Source: Flavobacterium muglaense
GTDB lineage: Bacteria; Bacteroidota; Bacteroidia; Flavobacteriales; Flavobacteriaceae
Assembly (NCBI RefSeq): GCF_014305155.1
Contig: NZ_JACRUK010000005.1
Coordinates: forward strand, 1-64,000
Direction of reading: 5' to 3'
DNA length: 64,000 bases
The position numbers were made by a program, and so were the translations under genes. Below the pieces are notes generated by a model. The model was not told where the DNA came from, did not search any database, and saw only the letters and a program-made list of their open reading frames with translations. Below are positions 27,783-37,483 of this stretch, piece after piece; positions within the stretch are counted from its first letter, which is position 1, and every line of letters starts with the position of its first letter.

Positions 27783-28310
27783 ATGTCTAATAGTAAATAC
27801 AAGAATGTAGAGTTAGTAAAGCCTAGTGGTCTTGAATTAAAAGATCGTTTGGTAAGTGTAAATCGTGTTACTAAGGTTACAAAAGGAGGTAGAGCATTTG
27901 GTTTTTCTGCTATTGTAGTTGTAGGTGATGAAAATGGTGTTGTTGGACACGGATTAGGAAAATCTAAAGATGTTTCTGAAGCAATCGCTAAGGCGGTAGA
28001 AGATGCTAAGAAAAATTTAGTAAAGATTCCTTTGAATGGTCAATCAGTACCTCACGAACAAAAAGGTAAATTTGGTGGTGCACGTGTGTTTTTAATTCCT
28101 GCCTCTCATGGTACAGGAGTTATTGCTGGTGGAGCTGTTCGTTCAGTTCTTGAGTCAGTAGGTATACACGATGTATTATCTAAATCTCAAGGATCATCAA
28201 ATCCTCACAACGTAGTAAAAGCAACTTTTGATGCTTTATTACAAATGAGAAGTGCTTATACTGTTGCAAAACAAAGAGGGCTTTCTTTAGAAAAAGTTTT
28301 TAAAGGTTAA
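27783..28310 (+). CDS. rpsE: 30S ribosomal protein S5
   Basis: The 175-residue S5 shapes the decoding site and mRNA entry. The N-terminal double-stranded RNA-binding-like domain is [39 protein letters not shown]. The C-terminal domain has [44 protein letters not shown]. The VTKGGR loop associated elsewhere with spectinomycin resistance is in the common form. Confidence 0.98.
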   Translation: MSNSKYKNVELVKPSGLELKDRLVSVNRVTKVTKGGRAFGFSAIVVVGDENGVVGHGLGKSKDVSEAIAKAVEDAKKNLVKIPLNGQSVPHEQKGKFGGARVFLIPASHGTGVIAGGAVRSVLESVGIHDVLSKSQGSSNPHNVVKATFDALLQMRSAYTVAKQRGLSLEKVFKG

Positions 28311-28322
28311 TTCAAGGAAATT

Positions 28323-28505
28323 ATGGCTAAATTATTAGTAAAACAAGTTAGAAGTAAAATCAACTGTCCACTTGATCAAAAAAGAGGATTAGAGGCTTTA
28401 GGTCTACGTAAAATGGGTCAAGTTGTAGAACATGATTCAAACCCTGCAATCCTTGGGATGATAAACAAAGTTAAACACTTAGTTTCTGTCGAAGAAGCTA
28501 AATAA
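28323..28505 (+). CDS. rpmD: 50S ribosomal protein L30
   Basis: The 60-residue L30 has the usual short alpha/beta fold. The family is recognised by LLVKQVRSKINCPLDQKRGLEALGLRKMGQVVEHDSNPAILGMINKVKHLVSVEE, with the conserved GLRKMGQ turn. It sits 12 bases after rpsE and 11 before rplO, the standard spc position. Confidence 0.97.
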   Translation: MAKLLVKQVRSKINCPLDQKRGLEALGLRKMGQVVEHDSNPAILGMINKVKHLVSVEEAK

Positions 28506-28516
28506 CAAATACTGTT

Positions 28517-28969
28517 ATGAATTTAAGTAACTTACAACCAGCTGAAGGGTCAACGCACAATCAAAATAAAAGATTAGGTAGAGGAGAAGGTTCTGGAAAA
28601 GGTGGTACTTCTGCAAGAGGTCACAAAGGAGCAAAATCTCGTTCTGGTTATTCTAAAAAGATTGGTTTTGAAGGAGGGCAAATGCCACTTCAAAGACGTG
28701 TACCTAAGTTTGGTTTTACAAACATCAATCGTAAAGAATACGAAGGTGTGAATCTAGATACTCTTCAATTATTGGTAGATAATGGGATTATTACTGATGC
28801 TGTCGATATGACAACATACGTAGCAAACCGTTTGGCTACTAAAAATGAGATCGTTAAGATTTTAGGAAGAGGAGAATTGAAAGCAAAATTAAAAGTAACT
28901 GCTCACAAATTTACTGCTACTGCAAAAGCTGCTATTGAAGCTGCTGGTGGAGAAGCTGTAACAATATAA
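28517..28969 (+). CDS. rplO: 50S ribosomal protein L15
   Basis: The 150-residue L15 is a late-assembly protein with a long basic N-terminal extension into 23S rRNA: GRGEGSGKGGTSARGHKGAKSRSGYSKKIGFEGGQMPLQRRVPKFGF. The globular C-terminal part includes VKILGRGELKAKLKVTAHKFTATA. It is followed after 11 bases by secY, as in most bacteria. Confidence 0.98.
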   Translation: MNLSNLQPAEGSTHNQNKRLGRGEGSGKGGTSARGHKGAKSRSGYSKKIGFEGGQMPLQRRVPKFGFTNINRKEYEGVNLDTLQLLVDNGIITDAVDMTTYVANRLATKNEIVKILGRGELKAKLKVTAHKFTATAKAAIEAAGGEAVTI

Positions 28970-28980
28970 TTTTTCAATTT

Positions 28981-30327
28981 ATGAAGAAATTTATTGAATC
29001 AATAAGTAATGTTTGGAAAATCGAGGAACTAAAAAACAGAATCCTAATTACATTAGGTCTGCTTTTAGTTTATCGTTTTGGAGCACACGTTACGCTTCCG
29101 GGAATAGATGCGACACAATTAAATAGTTTAGCAGGTCAAACCAAAAGTGGTATTGGATCTATTCTAGATATGTTTACTGGTGGAGCGTTTTCTAAAGCGT
29201 CTGTTTTTGCTTTAGGAATTATGCCTTATATCTCGGCATCTATTGTGGTTCAGCTGATGGGAATTGCTATTCCTTATTTGCAAAAGCTGCAAAGCGATGG
29301 AGAGAGTGGTAGAAAAAAGATAAATCAGATCACGCGTTGGTTAACTATAGTTATTACTTTAGTTCAAGGGCCTACGTATATCTACAATCTTTATAGAACT
29401 TTACCTGGTAGTGCATTTTTATTAGGGTTTAATTCTTTTGAATTCTTATTTTCTTCAGTAATTATCTTAGTTACAGGTACAATTTTTGCCATGTGGTTAG
29501 GAGAAAAGATCACTGATAAAGGAATTGGAAATGGTATTTCTCTTTTAATTATGGTTGGTATACTTGCTAGATTTCCTCAAGCATTTATTCAAGAATTTAC
29601 AACCAGGGTTACAAATAACAACGGAGGACCAATGTTATTGGTTATCGAAATTATTATTTGGTTATTGGTTATTATTGCTTGTGTTTTATTAACTATGGCA
29701 ATTAGAAAAATACCAGTTCAGTATGCTCGTCGTACTACATCAGGAGATTATGAACAAGATTTAATGGGTGGTAATAGACAATGGATTCCTTTGAAGTTAA
29801 ACGCTTCAGGAGTTATGCCTATCATCTTTGCTCAAGCGATTATGTTTATCCCTGCTGCTGTTGCTGGGTTATCAAAGTCTGACGCTTCACAATCTATTGT
29901 GGGTGCTTTTAGTAATATGTTCGGTTTTTGGTATAACTTTGTATTCGCAACATTGATTGTTGTGTTCACTTATTTTTATACTGCTATTACTGTTCCTACT
30001 AATAAAATGTCTGATGATTTGAAAAGAAGTGGTGGTTTTATTCCAGGTGTTAGACCAGGGGTTGAAACTTCTGATTTTCTTGACAAAATAATGTCATTGA
30101 TAACTTTCCCAGGATCTTTATTTCTTGCTTTGATAGCTGTGTTCCCAGCGATTGTTGTAAGTCTTATGGATGTTCAACAATCTTGGGCAATGTTTTTTGG
30201 GGGTACCTCGTTAATCATTATGGTTGGTGTTGCAATCGATACAATTCAGCAAATTAATTCATATTTGTTAAACAAACATTATGATGGTTTAATGAAAAGT
30301 GGAAAAAATAGAAAAGCAGTAGCTTAA
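28981..30327 (+). CDS. secY: Protein translocase subunit SecY
   Basis: The 448-residue inner-membrane protein forms the SecYEG channel. About ten hydrophobic segments are visible. Family signatures include [28 protein letters not shown] in the first span, [26 protein letters not shown] (plug and TM2 region), [14 protein letters not shown], and the cytosolic loop [20 protein letters not shown] before TM9. The adk and map genes often found after secY are absent; infA follows four bases later. Confidence 0.98.
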   Translation: MKKFIESISNVWKIEELKNRILITLGLLLVYRFGAHVTLPGIDATQLNSLAGQTKSGIGSILDMFTGGAFSKASVFALGIMPYISASIVVQLMGIAIPYLQKLQSDGESGRKKINQITRWLTIVITLVQGPTYIYNLYRTLPGSAFLLGFNSFEFLFSSVIILVTGTIFAMWLGEKITDKGIGNGISLLIMVGILARFPQAFIQEFTTRVTNNNGGPMLLVIEIIIWLLVIIACVLLTMAIRKIPVQYARRTTSGDYEQDLMGGNRQWIPLKLNASGVMPIIFAQAIMFIPAAVAGLSKSDASQSIVGAFSNMFGFWYNFVFATLIVVFTYFYTAITVPTNKMSDDLKRSGGFIPGVRPGVETSDFLDKIMSLITFPGSLFLALIAVFPAIVVSLMDVQQSWAMFFGGTSLIIMVGVAIDTIQQINSYLLNKHYDGLMKSGKNRKAVA

Positions 30328-30331
30328 TTTT

Positions 30332-30547
30332 ATGGCAAAACAATCAGCAATAGAACAAGACGGATCAATAATTGAAGCATTATCAAATGCGATGTTCCGT
30401 GTAGAATTAGAGAATGGACATATTGTTATTGCTCATATATCTGGAAAAATGCGTATGCATTATATCAAGTTATTACCTGGTGATAAAGTGAAACTAGAAA
30501 TGAGCCCTTACGATTTGTCAAAGGCAAGAATTACTTATAGATATTAA
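30332..30547 (+). CDS. infA: Translation initiation factor IF-1
   Basis: The 71-residue OB-fold protein binds the 30S A site and assists IF-2 and IF-3. The sequence is diagnostic: [44 protein letters not shown] and [25 protein letters not shown]. The location between secY and rpmJ is the common arrangement. Confidence 0.98.
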   Translation: MAKQSAIEQDGSIIEALSNAMFRVELENGHIVIAHISGKMRMHYIKLLPGDKVKLEMSPYDLSKARITYRY

Positions 30548-30559
30548 AGGATATTCACA

Positions 30560-30676
30560 ATGAAAGTTAGAGCATCAGTAAAAAAGAGAAGTCCCGAGTG
30601 CAAAATTGTGCGTAGAAAAGGGAGATTGTACGTTATAAACAAAAAGAATCCTAGATTTAAACAAAGACAAGGATAG
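30560..30676 (+). CDS. rpmJ: 50S ribosomal protein L36 (zinc-free type)
   Basis: A 38-codon gene between infA and rps[21 protein letters not shown] then [18 protein letters not shown], read with ATG at 30560 and TAG at 30674. The final NPRFKQRQG is the L36 signature. Only one of the four zinc ligands (three Cys, one His) of the C+ form remains, so this is the zinc-independent (C-) form. The gap to infA is 12 bases and to rpsM two. Confidence 0.95.
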   Translation: MKVRASVKKRSPECKIVRRKGRLYVINKKNPRFKQRQG

Positions 30677-30678
30677 TT

Positions 30679-31053
30679 ATGGCAAGAATAGCAGGGGTAG
30701 ATATCCCAAAAAATAAGAGAGGTGTTATAGCACTTACCTATATCTTCGGATTAGGAAATAGTAGAGCTATTGAGATTTTAGAAAAAGCTCAAGTAAGCCA
30801 AGATAAAAAAGTTCAAGACTGGAATGATGACGAGATCGGAGCAATTCGTGAGGCGGTATCTGTTTTCAAAATTGAAGGAGAATTACGTTCTGAAGTTTCT
30901 TTAAACATCAAACGTTTAATGGATATTGGTTGTTATAGAGGTATTCGTCATAGAACTGGTCTTCCTTTAAGAGGGCAAAGAACTAAGAATAACTCTAGAA
31001 CTAGAAAAGGTAAAAGAAAAACTGTTGCAAACAAGAAAAAAGCAACTAAATAA
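30679..31053 (+). CDS. rpsM: 30S ribosomal protein S13
   Basis: The 124-residue S13 forms bridges to the 50S subunit and contacts P-site tRNA with its tail. Visible are [69 protein letters not shown] and a basic end. In E. coli the S4 repressor acts upstream of rpsM; here the gap to rpmJ is only two bases, so that site is not available. Confidence 0.98.
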   Translation: MARIAGVDIPKNKRGVIALTYIFGLGNSRAIEILEKAQVSQDKKVQDWNDDEIGAIREAVSVFKIEGELRSEVSLNIKRLMDIGCYRGIRHRTGLPLRGQRTKNNSRTRKGKRKTVANKKKATK

Positions 31054-31061
31054 TAAGTAAT

Positions 31062-31445
31062 ATGGCTAAAGCAACTGCAAAAAAACGTAAAGTTATCGTT
31101 GAATCAACGGGAGAAGCTCATATTTCTGCTACCTTCAATAACATCATCATTTCTTTGACAAACAAAAAAGGTGAAGTTATTTCTTGGTCTTCAGCTGGTA
31201 AAATGGGTTTTAGAGGTTCTAAAAAGAATACTCCATACGCAGCCCAAATGGCAGCAGAAGATTGTAGTAAAGTAGCTCTTGAAGCAGGACTTAAAAAAGT
31301 GAAAGTTTATGTTAAAGGACCAGGAAACGGACGTGAGTCTGCTATCCGTTCTTTGCACAACGGTGGAATTGAAGTTACAGAGATTATCGATGTTACTCCA
31401 ATGCCTCACAATGGATGTCGTCCTCCAAAAAGACGTAGAGTTTAA
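31062..31445 (+). CDS. rpsK: 30S ribosomal protein S11
   Basis: The 127-residue S11 lies on the platform near the E site. Signatures are [76 protein letters not shown] and the C-terminal [17 protein letters not shown] 91-base gap with secondary structure follows before rpsD. Confidence 0.98.
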   Translation: MAKATAKKRKVIVESTGEAHISATFNNIIISLTNKKGEVISWSSAGKMGFRGSKKNTPYAAQMAAEDCSKVALEAGLKKVKVYVKGPGNGRESAIRSLHNGGIEVTEIIDVTPMPHNGCRPPKRRRV

Positions 31446-31465
31446 TAATATATTTAAGTATAACT

Positions 31466-31518
31466 AGGTAGAATATACGATTATCGAAGGATATGACCTG
31501 AATTCATAATCTCTACCT
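31466..31518 (+). promoter_or_regulatory. Structured leader of rpsD (candidate S4 autoregulatory element)
   Basis: AGGTAGA (31466-31472) pairs with TCTACCT (31512-31518). Directly stacked on its 3' side, ATAATC (31506-31511) pairs with GATTAT (31479-31484), leaving a six-base 5' bulge. An inner AGG/CCT pairing (31488-31490 with 31497-31499) is possible. The element ends 18 bases before the rpsD ATG. S4 controls its own synthesis through mRNA leaders in several phyla. I recall a computationally predicted S4 leader class for Bacteroidia but cannot confirm a match. Confidence 0.7.
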
Positions 31519-31536
31519 TAAATAAATTTTTTAGAA

Positions 31537-32142
31537 ATGGCAAGATATACTGGTCCAAAAACTAGAATTGCTCGTAAATTTGGCGAAGCAATATTCGGAG
31601 ATGATAAATCTTTCGAGAAAAGAAATTACCCACCTGGACAACACGGGATGGCTAAAAAAAGAGGTAAAAAATCTGAATATGCTATCCAGTTAATGGAGAA
31701 ACAAAAAGCTAAATATTCTTATGGAATATTAGAAAAGCAATTTAGAGGTTTATTTAAAAAAGCATCAGCTACTAAAGGTGTTACTGGTGAAGTTCTTTTA
31801 CAATTGTGTGAAGCAAGATTAGATAACGTTGTTTTTAGAATGGGTATTGCTCCTTCTAGAAGAGGTGCTAGACAGTTAGTTTCTCACAGACATATCACTG
31901 TTAATGGTGATGTTGTAAATATTGCTTCTTACCACCTTAAGCCAGGTGATAAAGTTGCTGTTCGTGAAAAATCTAAATCATTAGAAGCTATCGAACGTTC
32001 TTTATCTAATTCAAGTCATGTTTATGAGTGGATTACTTGGAATAATGACGTTAAAGAAGGTACTTTTGTTACTGTACCAGCTAGACTTCAAATTCCAGAA
32101 AACATTAAAGAACAATTAATCGTAGAGTTGTACAACAAATAA
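31537..32142 (+). CDS. rpsD: 30S ribosomal protein S4
   Basis: The 201-residue S4 is a primary binder that nucleates the 30S body and contributes to accuracy. Features are [57 protein letters not shown] and the S4 domain [30 protein letters not shown]. The N-terminus lacks the zinc-binding cysteines of the C+ form. The long structured leader suggests autocontrol. Confidence 0.98.
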   Translation: MARYTGPKTRIARKFGEAIFGDDKSFEKRNYPPGQHGMAKKRGKKSEYAIQLMEKQKAKYSYGILEKQFRGLFKKASATKGVTGEVLLQLCEARLDNVVFRMGIAPSRRGARQLVSHRHITVNGDVVNIASYHLKPGDKVAVREKSKSLEAIERSLSNSSHVYEWITWNNDVKEGTFVTVPARLQIPENIKEQLIVELYNK

Positions 32143-32163
32143 TAATTGACTTAGTCGAAATTT

Positions 32164-33156
32164 ATGGCAATATTTAATTTTCAGAAGCCCGATAAAGTTA
32201 TCATGATCGATTCAACCGATTTTGAAGGTAAGTTTGAATTCAGACCTTTAGAACCAGGATACGGATTGACCGTTGGTAATGCACTTAGAAGAGTTTTGCT
32301 TTCAGCATTAGAAGGTTATGCAATTACATCTGTCCGCATTGAAGGTGTAGATCATGAGTTTTCTACTATCTCAGGAGTTGTTGAAGACGTTACCGAAATT
32401 ATTCTTAATCTTAAACAAGTACGTTTTAAACGTCAAATTGAAGATATAGATAATGAAGCAGTTACTATTTCTGTTTCGGGTAAAGATCAATTAACGGCAG
32501 GTGATTTTCAAAAGTTTATCTCAGGTTTCCAAGTTCTGAATCCAGAACTAGTGATCTGTAATTTAGACAGTAAGATCAAACTGAATTTTGATTTAACAAT
32601 CGAAAAAGGTAGAGGATATGTTCCTGCTGAAGAGAACAAAAAACAGAATGCTGCAATTGGAACCATTTTTACAGATTCAATTTTTACTCCGGTAAAAAAT
32701 GTAAAATATGCAATTGAAAACTTCCGTGTAGAGCAAAAAACAGATTATGAGAAATTAGTTTTTGAAATTAAAACTGATGGATCTATTAATCCTAAAGATG
32801 CACTTACAGAGGCTGCCAAAGTTTTAATTCACCATTTCATGTTGTTTTCTGACGAAAGAATTACACTTGAGGCTGATGAGATCGCACAGACAGAATCGTA
32901 TGATGAAGAATCATTGCATATGAGACAATTGCTTAAAACTAAGCTTGTCGATATGGATTTATCTGTAAGAGCATTAAATTGTTTGAAAGCGGCTGAAGTT
33001 GATACACTTGGTGATTTAGTATCGTTCAATAAAAATGACCTAATGAAATTCCGTAATTTTGGTAAAAAATCTTTAACTGAGCTAGATGAACTTGTAGCTG
33101 TTAAGAATTTGAACTTCGGTATGGACTTAGCGAAATACAAACTAGATAAAGAATAA
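32164..33156 (+). CDS. rpoA: DNA-directed RNA polymerase subunit alpha
   Basis: The 330-residue alpha subunit assembles the polymerase and contacts promoters and activators. The N-terminal domain shows [34 protein letters not shown] and [18 protein letters not shown]. The C-terminal domain shows [41 protein letters not shown], including the helix-hairpin-helix used for UP-element contacts. It starts 21 bases after rpsD. Confidence 0.99.
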   Translation: MAIFNFQKPDKVIMIDSTDFEGKFEFRPLEPGYGLTVGNALRRVLLSALEGYAITSVRIEGVDHEFSTISGVVEDVTEIILNLKQVRFKRQIEDIDNEAVTISVSGKDQLTAGDFQKFISGFQVLNPELVICNLDSKIKLNFDLTIEKGRGYVPAEENKKQNAAIGTIFTDSIFTPVKNVKYAIENFRVEQKTDYEKLVFEIKTDGSINPKDALTEAAKVLIHHFMLFSDERITLEADEIAQTESYDEESLHMRQLLKTKLVDMDLSVRALNCLKAAEVDTLGDLVSFNKNDLMKFRNFGKKSLTELDELVAVKNLNFGMDLAKYKLDKE

Positions 33157-33160
33157 ATTA

Positions 33161-33200
33161 CTCATATTTTGCTCTCCATAGAGGATAGTAGCAAGATGAG
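33161..33200 (+). promoter_or_regulatory. Hairpin in the rpoA-rplQ gap (candidate L17 leader)
   Basis: Two stacked stems, CTCAT/ATGAG (33161-33165 with 33196-33200) and TTGCT/AGCAA (33169-33173 with 33190-33194), enclose an apical CTC/GAG hairpin. The element ends 18 bases before the rplQ ATG, the same distance as the rpsD element. No T-run follows. A role in L17 autocontrol is inference. Confidence 0.6.
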
Positions 33201-33218
33201 GGTTTAAAAACACACGTC

Positions 33219-33707
33219 ATGAGACACGGAAAAAAATTCAATCACTTAAGCAGACAGACTGCGCATAGAAAATCTATGTTAGCTAATATGGCTTGTTCTC
33301 TTATTGAGCACAAACGTATTAATACTACTGTTGCTAAAGCAAAAGCGCTTAAACAATTTGTTGAGCCTTTAATAACAAAATCAAAATCAGATACTACTCA
33401 TAACCGTCGTATCGTTTTTGCTTATTTACGTAGCAAATATGCCGTAACTGATTTATTCAGAGACGTAGCTGCTAAAGTAGGAGACCGTCCAGGTGGATAC
33501 ACTCGTATCATTAAAGTTGGAAATCGTTTAGGAGATAATGCTGATATGGCAATGATCGAATTAGTAGATTTCAATGAACTTTACAATGGTGGTAAAAAAG
33601 AAGTTAAGAAAGCTAAAAGCCGTCGTGGTGGAAAAGCTAAAAAAGGAGATGAAGCTACTGAAGCTCCAGCTGCTGAGACTGAAACATCTACTGACGCTGC
33701 TGAATAG
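33219..33707 (+). CDS. rplQ: 50S ribosomal protein L17
   Basis: The 162-residue L17 sits near the tunnel exit. The conserved part is [45 protein letters not shown], with the C-terminal [15 protein letters not shown]. Beyond about residue 125 a Lys-rich then Ala/Glu/Thr-rich tail ([19 protein letters not shown]) extends the protein relative to E. coli (127 residues); such tails are usual in Bacteroidota. Last gene of the cluster, followed by a terminator. Confidence 0.97.
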   Translation: MRHGKKFNHLSRQTAHRKSMLANMACSLIEHKRINTTVAKAKALKQFVEPLITKSKSDTTHNRRIVFAYLRSKYAVTDLFRDVAAKVGDRPGGYTRIIKVGNRLGDNADMAMIELVDFNELYNGGKKEVKKAKSRRGGKAKKGDEATEAPAAETETSTDAAE

Positions 33708-33734
33708 TTATGAAAATAATCATTCAATAAAATT

Positions 33735-33769
33735 AAGGATAAGCTATTTATAGTTTATCCTTTTTTTTT
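33735..33769 (+). terminator. Terminator of the ribosomal superoperon
   Basis: AAGGATAAGCTA pairs with TAGTTTATCCTT (one G-T pair) around a short TTTA loop and is followed by a run of T. It lies 28 bases after the rplQ stop. Confidence 0.85.
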
Positions 33770-33799
33770 GTTTTTACTAATTTATAAAATAATTGAAGT

Positions 33800-34501
33800 A
33801 TGATGATATATAAACTTTATGTGGGTATATGTTCTTGTTGGTGTTTTTCTATTTTGGCTCAAGATACAAACAATTTAGGTAATAAAACTGCAATGAGGGC
33901 TTTTGATAGTGAAATTAGTATTGGTAAATCAGGTTTGTGGGTTCCTAAAGTGGCCAGTAGTAATACTGTTTCAGGCTCCGTTTATTTATTTGATAATTGG
34001 ATTGGTTTATATACTGTTGTTGGGAAGAATCATAATACTACACAGATTTTAAATTTAAATTACAACCTACAAACTAAAAATTTAGAATCTTCAGTAGGGA
34101 AAGATTCGATATTTCAATACGATTTGGGTGAAATAGATCTTGTGAAGGAAGGTCAGACTGTTTATAAGGTGGTTCGTAATGAACAAGTTAATGGTTTGTT
34201 TGTAGAATTGTATGCTGGTAGTCGTTTTCAGATCTATAAAGAGATGCAATTAGGTATTAAAAAAGGTGCTTTTGATCGCCTAACTCAAGCTAAGGTCGAT
34301 GATGACAGGTATGTTCAGGTGCCTGTGTATTATGTTGTTCAGGCTGGTGTTTTTCAAAGAGAAAAGATGTCAAAAAAATTAATTTTAAAATTAGTTCAAG
34401 ATAAAAAAGAAGCAGTAAGTAAGTATGCTTCTCAGTATGATTTAAGTTATACTAACGACGCGGACTTATCCCGAATTTTGATTTATTATTCAAGTTTGTA
34501 A
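33800..34501 (+). CDS. Secreted protein of unknown function
   Basis: I do not recognise the family. The 233-residue product has a signal peptide (about residues 1-21, ending SILAQ) and no obvious lipobox. The mature part is rich in beta-strand-like segments (SVYLFDNWIGLYTVVGK; TQILNLNYNLQTKNLE; GLFVELYAGSRFQIYKEMQLG). The charged tail (about 190-225) begins with KMSKKLILKLVQDKKEA. It is encoded between the rplQ terminator and carA, without a clear TAnnTTTG box. The start could also be the second ATG at 33803. An envelope location is likely; function is unknown. Confidence 0.65.
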   Translation: MMIYKLYVGICSCWCFSILAQDTNNLGNKTAMRAFDSEISIGKSGLWVPKVASSNTVSGSVYLFDNWIGLYTVVGKNHNTTQILNLNYNLQTKNLESSVGKDSIFQYDLGEIDLVKEGQTVYKVVRNEQVNGLFVELYAGSRFQIYKEMQLGIKKGAFDRLTQAKVDDDRYVQVPVYYVVQAGVFQREKMSKKLILKLVQDKKEAVSKYASQYDLSYTNDADLSRILIYYSSL

Positions 34502-34517
34502 GGTGCGGTTTTAGTTG

Positions 34518-34543
34518 AAAGTTATGATTGTTGTAACTTTTTT
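34518..34543 (+). terminator. Weak AT-rich terminator
   Basis: AAAGTTA (34518-34524) pairs with TAACTTT (34534-34540), followed by three more T. The stem is short and AT-rich, so termination may be partial. It follows the hypothetical secreted-protein gene. Confidence 0.45.
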
Positions 34544-34565
34544 GCGCGATAATACAATTTAAAAG

Positions 34566-34597
34566 TTTGCATCCATTGTTTTATTAATTTAAATTTG
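34566..34597 (+). promoter_or_regulatory. Promoter of carA
   Basis: TTTG (34566-34569), a 20-base spacer and TAAATTTG (34590-34597) match the Bacteroidota consensus. The predicted leader to the carA ATG is about 60 bases. No riboswitch-like fold was recognised in it. Confidence 0.75.
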
Positions 34598-34660
34598 CAC
34601 AATATTTAACTACACATGAATTATCGGTTTTCGATTTCATGAAAATATAAAAAATAACCA

Positions 34661-35758
34661 ATGAAATATACAACACGACAAAGTGCTATCCTTTTATTAA
34701 GTGATGGTACTATTTTTCACGGAAAGTCTATTGGAATTAGCGGAACTACATTTGGAGAGGTTTGTTTTAATACAGGAATGACTGGTTATCAAGAGATTTT
34801 TACTGACCCGTCCTATTTTGGACAAATTATGGTTGCGACCAATCCGCATATTGGTAATTATGGGGTAAATGATAAAGAAGTCGAATCAGATGGGATTAAG
34901 ATAGCAGGTTTGGTTTGTAAAAACTTCAGTTTCAACTATTCTCGTGAAGATGCTTCTCAAAGTTTAGAGGATTATTTTATAAAAGAAAACCTTATTTGCA
35001 TCTCTGATGTTGATACAAGAGCATTGGTTAGTTATATTAGAGATAATGGAGCTATGAATGCGGTTATATGTACTGATGGGACTGCTGTAGCAGATTTAAA
35101 GTTGGCTTTGGCTAATGTTCCTGATATGAAAGGTTTGGAATTAGCTTCAAAGGTGTCGACTTCAACTCCATATTTTTATGGTGATGAGAATGCGACTTAT
35201 AAGATATCTGCTTTAGATTTAGGGATTAAAACTAATATTCTTCGAAATTTAGCTAAGAGAGATTGCTATATCAAGGTTTTTCCTTTTGATTCAAGTTATG
35301 AAGATATGGCTTCTTTTGAACCAAACGGGTATTTTCTTTCTAATGGGCCAGGAGATCCAGAACCATTAGCTAGTGCTATAGCAGTAGCTAAAAACATTTT
35401 GGCAAATGATAAGCCGTTGTTTGGTATCTGTTTAGGACACCAAGTTATAGGTTTGGCAAATGGTATTTCTACTTATAAAATGTTTAACGGGCACAGGGGG
35501 ATAAATCATCCTGTTAAGAATTTAGTTTCTGGTAAAGGGGAGATAACTTCGCAAAATCATGGTTTTGCTGTAAGCAAGGAAGAATTGGAGTTGAATGCTG
35601 ATCTTGAGATTACGCATTTACATTTGAATGATGGTACTGTAGCCGGGATGCGAATGAAAAATAAAAAATGTTTCTCAGTTCAGTATCACCCTGAAGCTAG
35701 TCCAGGGCCTCATGACTCTTCGTATCTTTTTGATCAGTTTGTCGATTTGTTAAAGTAA
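34661..35758 (+). CDS. carA: Carbamoyl-phosphate synthase small (glutaminase) subunit
   Basis: The 365-residue subunit hydrolyses glutamine and passes ammonia to CarB to make carbamoyl phosphate for pyrimidines and arginine. The N-terminal domain shows LLLSDGTIFHGKSIGISG and GEVCFNTGMTGYQEIFTDPSYFGQI. The class I glutamine amidotransferase domain has the nucleophile in GICLGHQVIGLA and the His/Glu pair in VQYHPEASPGP. The catalytic triad is complete. The large subunit gene carB is not adjacent and not in this window, a separation common in Flavobacterium. Confidence 0.97.
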   Translation: MKYTTRQSAILLLSDGTIFHGKSIGISGTTFGEVCFNTGMTGYQEIFTDPSYFGQIMVATNPHIGNYGVNDKEVESDGIKIAGLVCKNFSFNYSREDASQSLEDYFIKENLICISDVDTRALVSYIRDNGAMNAVICTDGTAVADLKLALANVPDMKGLELASKVSTSTPYFYGDENATYKISALDLGIKTNILRNLAKRDCYIKVFPFDSSYEDMASFEPNGYFLSNGPGDPEPLASAIAVAKNILANDKPLFGICLGHQVIGLANGISTYKMFNGHRGINHPVKNLVSGKGEITSQNHGFAVSKEELELNADLEITHLHLNDGTVAGMRMKNKKCFSVQYHPEASPGPHDSSYLFDQFVDLLK

Positions 35759-35769
35759 AATTATATTTT

Positions 35770-35806
35770 AAGGGAACTATTTGTTTTAAATAGCTCCCTT
35801 TTTTTT
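35770..35806 (+). terminator. Terminator of carA
   Basis: AAGGGAACTATTT pairs with AAATAGCTCCCTT around a GTTTT loop (one A-C mismatch), followed by a run of T. It starts 12 bases after the carA stop. Confidence 0.88.
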
Positions 35807-35999
35807 AGGTTATATTGTCATATTTGTAATGTTTGGGTATTTTATTTAAAGGTTCTGTATTTGTTATAAGTTCATTAAAATTGATCCGAAATGAGTGATA
35901 GTTTTTGCAAAATCAGTATTTGTTGATTTTTATTGAATAATTATAACGTTTTCGTTAATAACATTCATAATTTTCATTATATCATTACAAAAGATAGAA

Positions 36000-36007
36000 T
36001 ATATTTG
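36000..36007 (+). promoter_or_regulatory. -7 promoter box of eno
   Basis: TATATTTG is an exact TAnnTTTG match 27 bases before the eno ATG. No perfect TTTG is seen about 20 bases upstream. The rest of the 276-base gap before eno is AT-rich and shows only the carA terminator. Confidence 0.7.
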
Positions 36008-36028
36008 TAATTAAAAATTTAAAATTAA

Positions 36029-37327
<1,299 letters not shown>

Positions 37328-37350
37328 TATTTTTGTATTGTTAGTATATA

Positions 37351-37382
37351 AAGCCATCCTTTTAATAAGGATGGCTTTTTTT
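37351..37382 (+). terminator. Terminator of eno
   Basis: AAGCCATCCTT pairs with AAGGATGGCTT around TTAAT and is followed by a T-run. It begins 24 bases after the eno stop. Confidence 0.92.
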
Positions 37383-37437
37383 ATTAAATTTAACATTATC
37401 ATTGTGTTTTTCTCTTTTTATTTAATGTTATTATCCT

Positions 37438-37445
37438 TAGATTTG
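37438..37445 (+). promoter_or_regulatory. -7 promoter box of gltA
   Basis: TAGATTTG matches TAnnTTTG 38 bases upstream of the gltA ATG. The -33 region is T-rich without an exact TTTG. Confidence 0.6.
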
Positions 37446-37483
37446 GTAAATTATTAAATGTAAAGATTTATTTCCAAAATATT

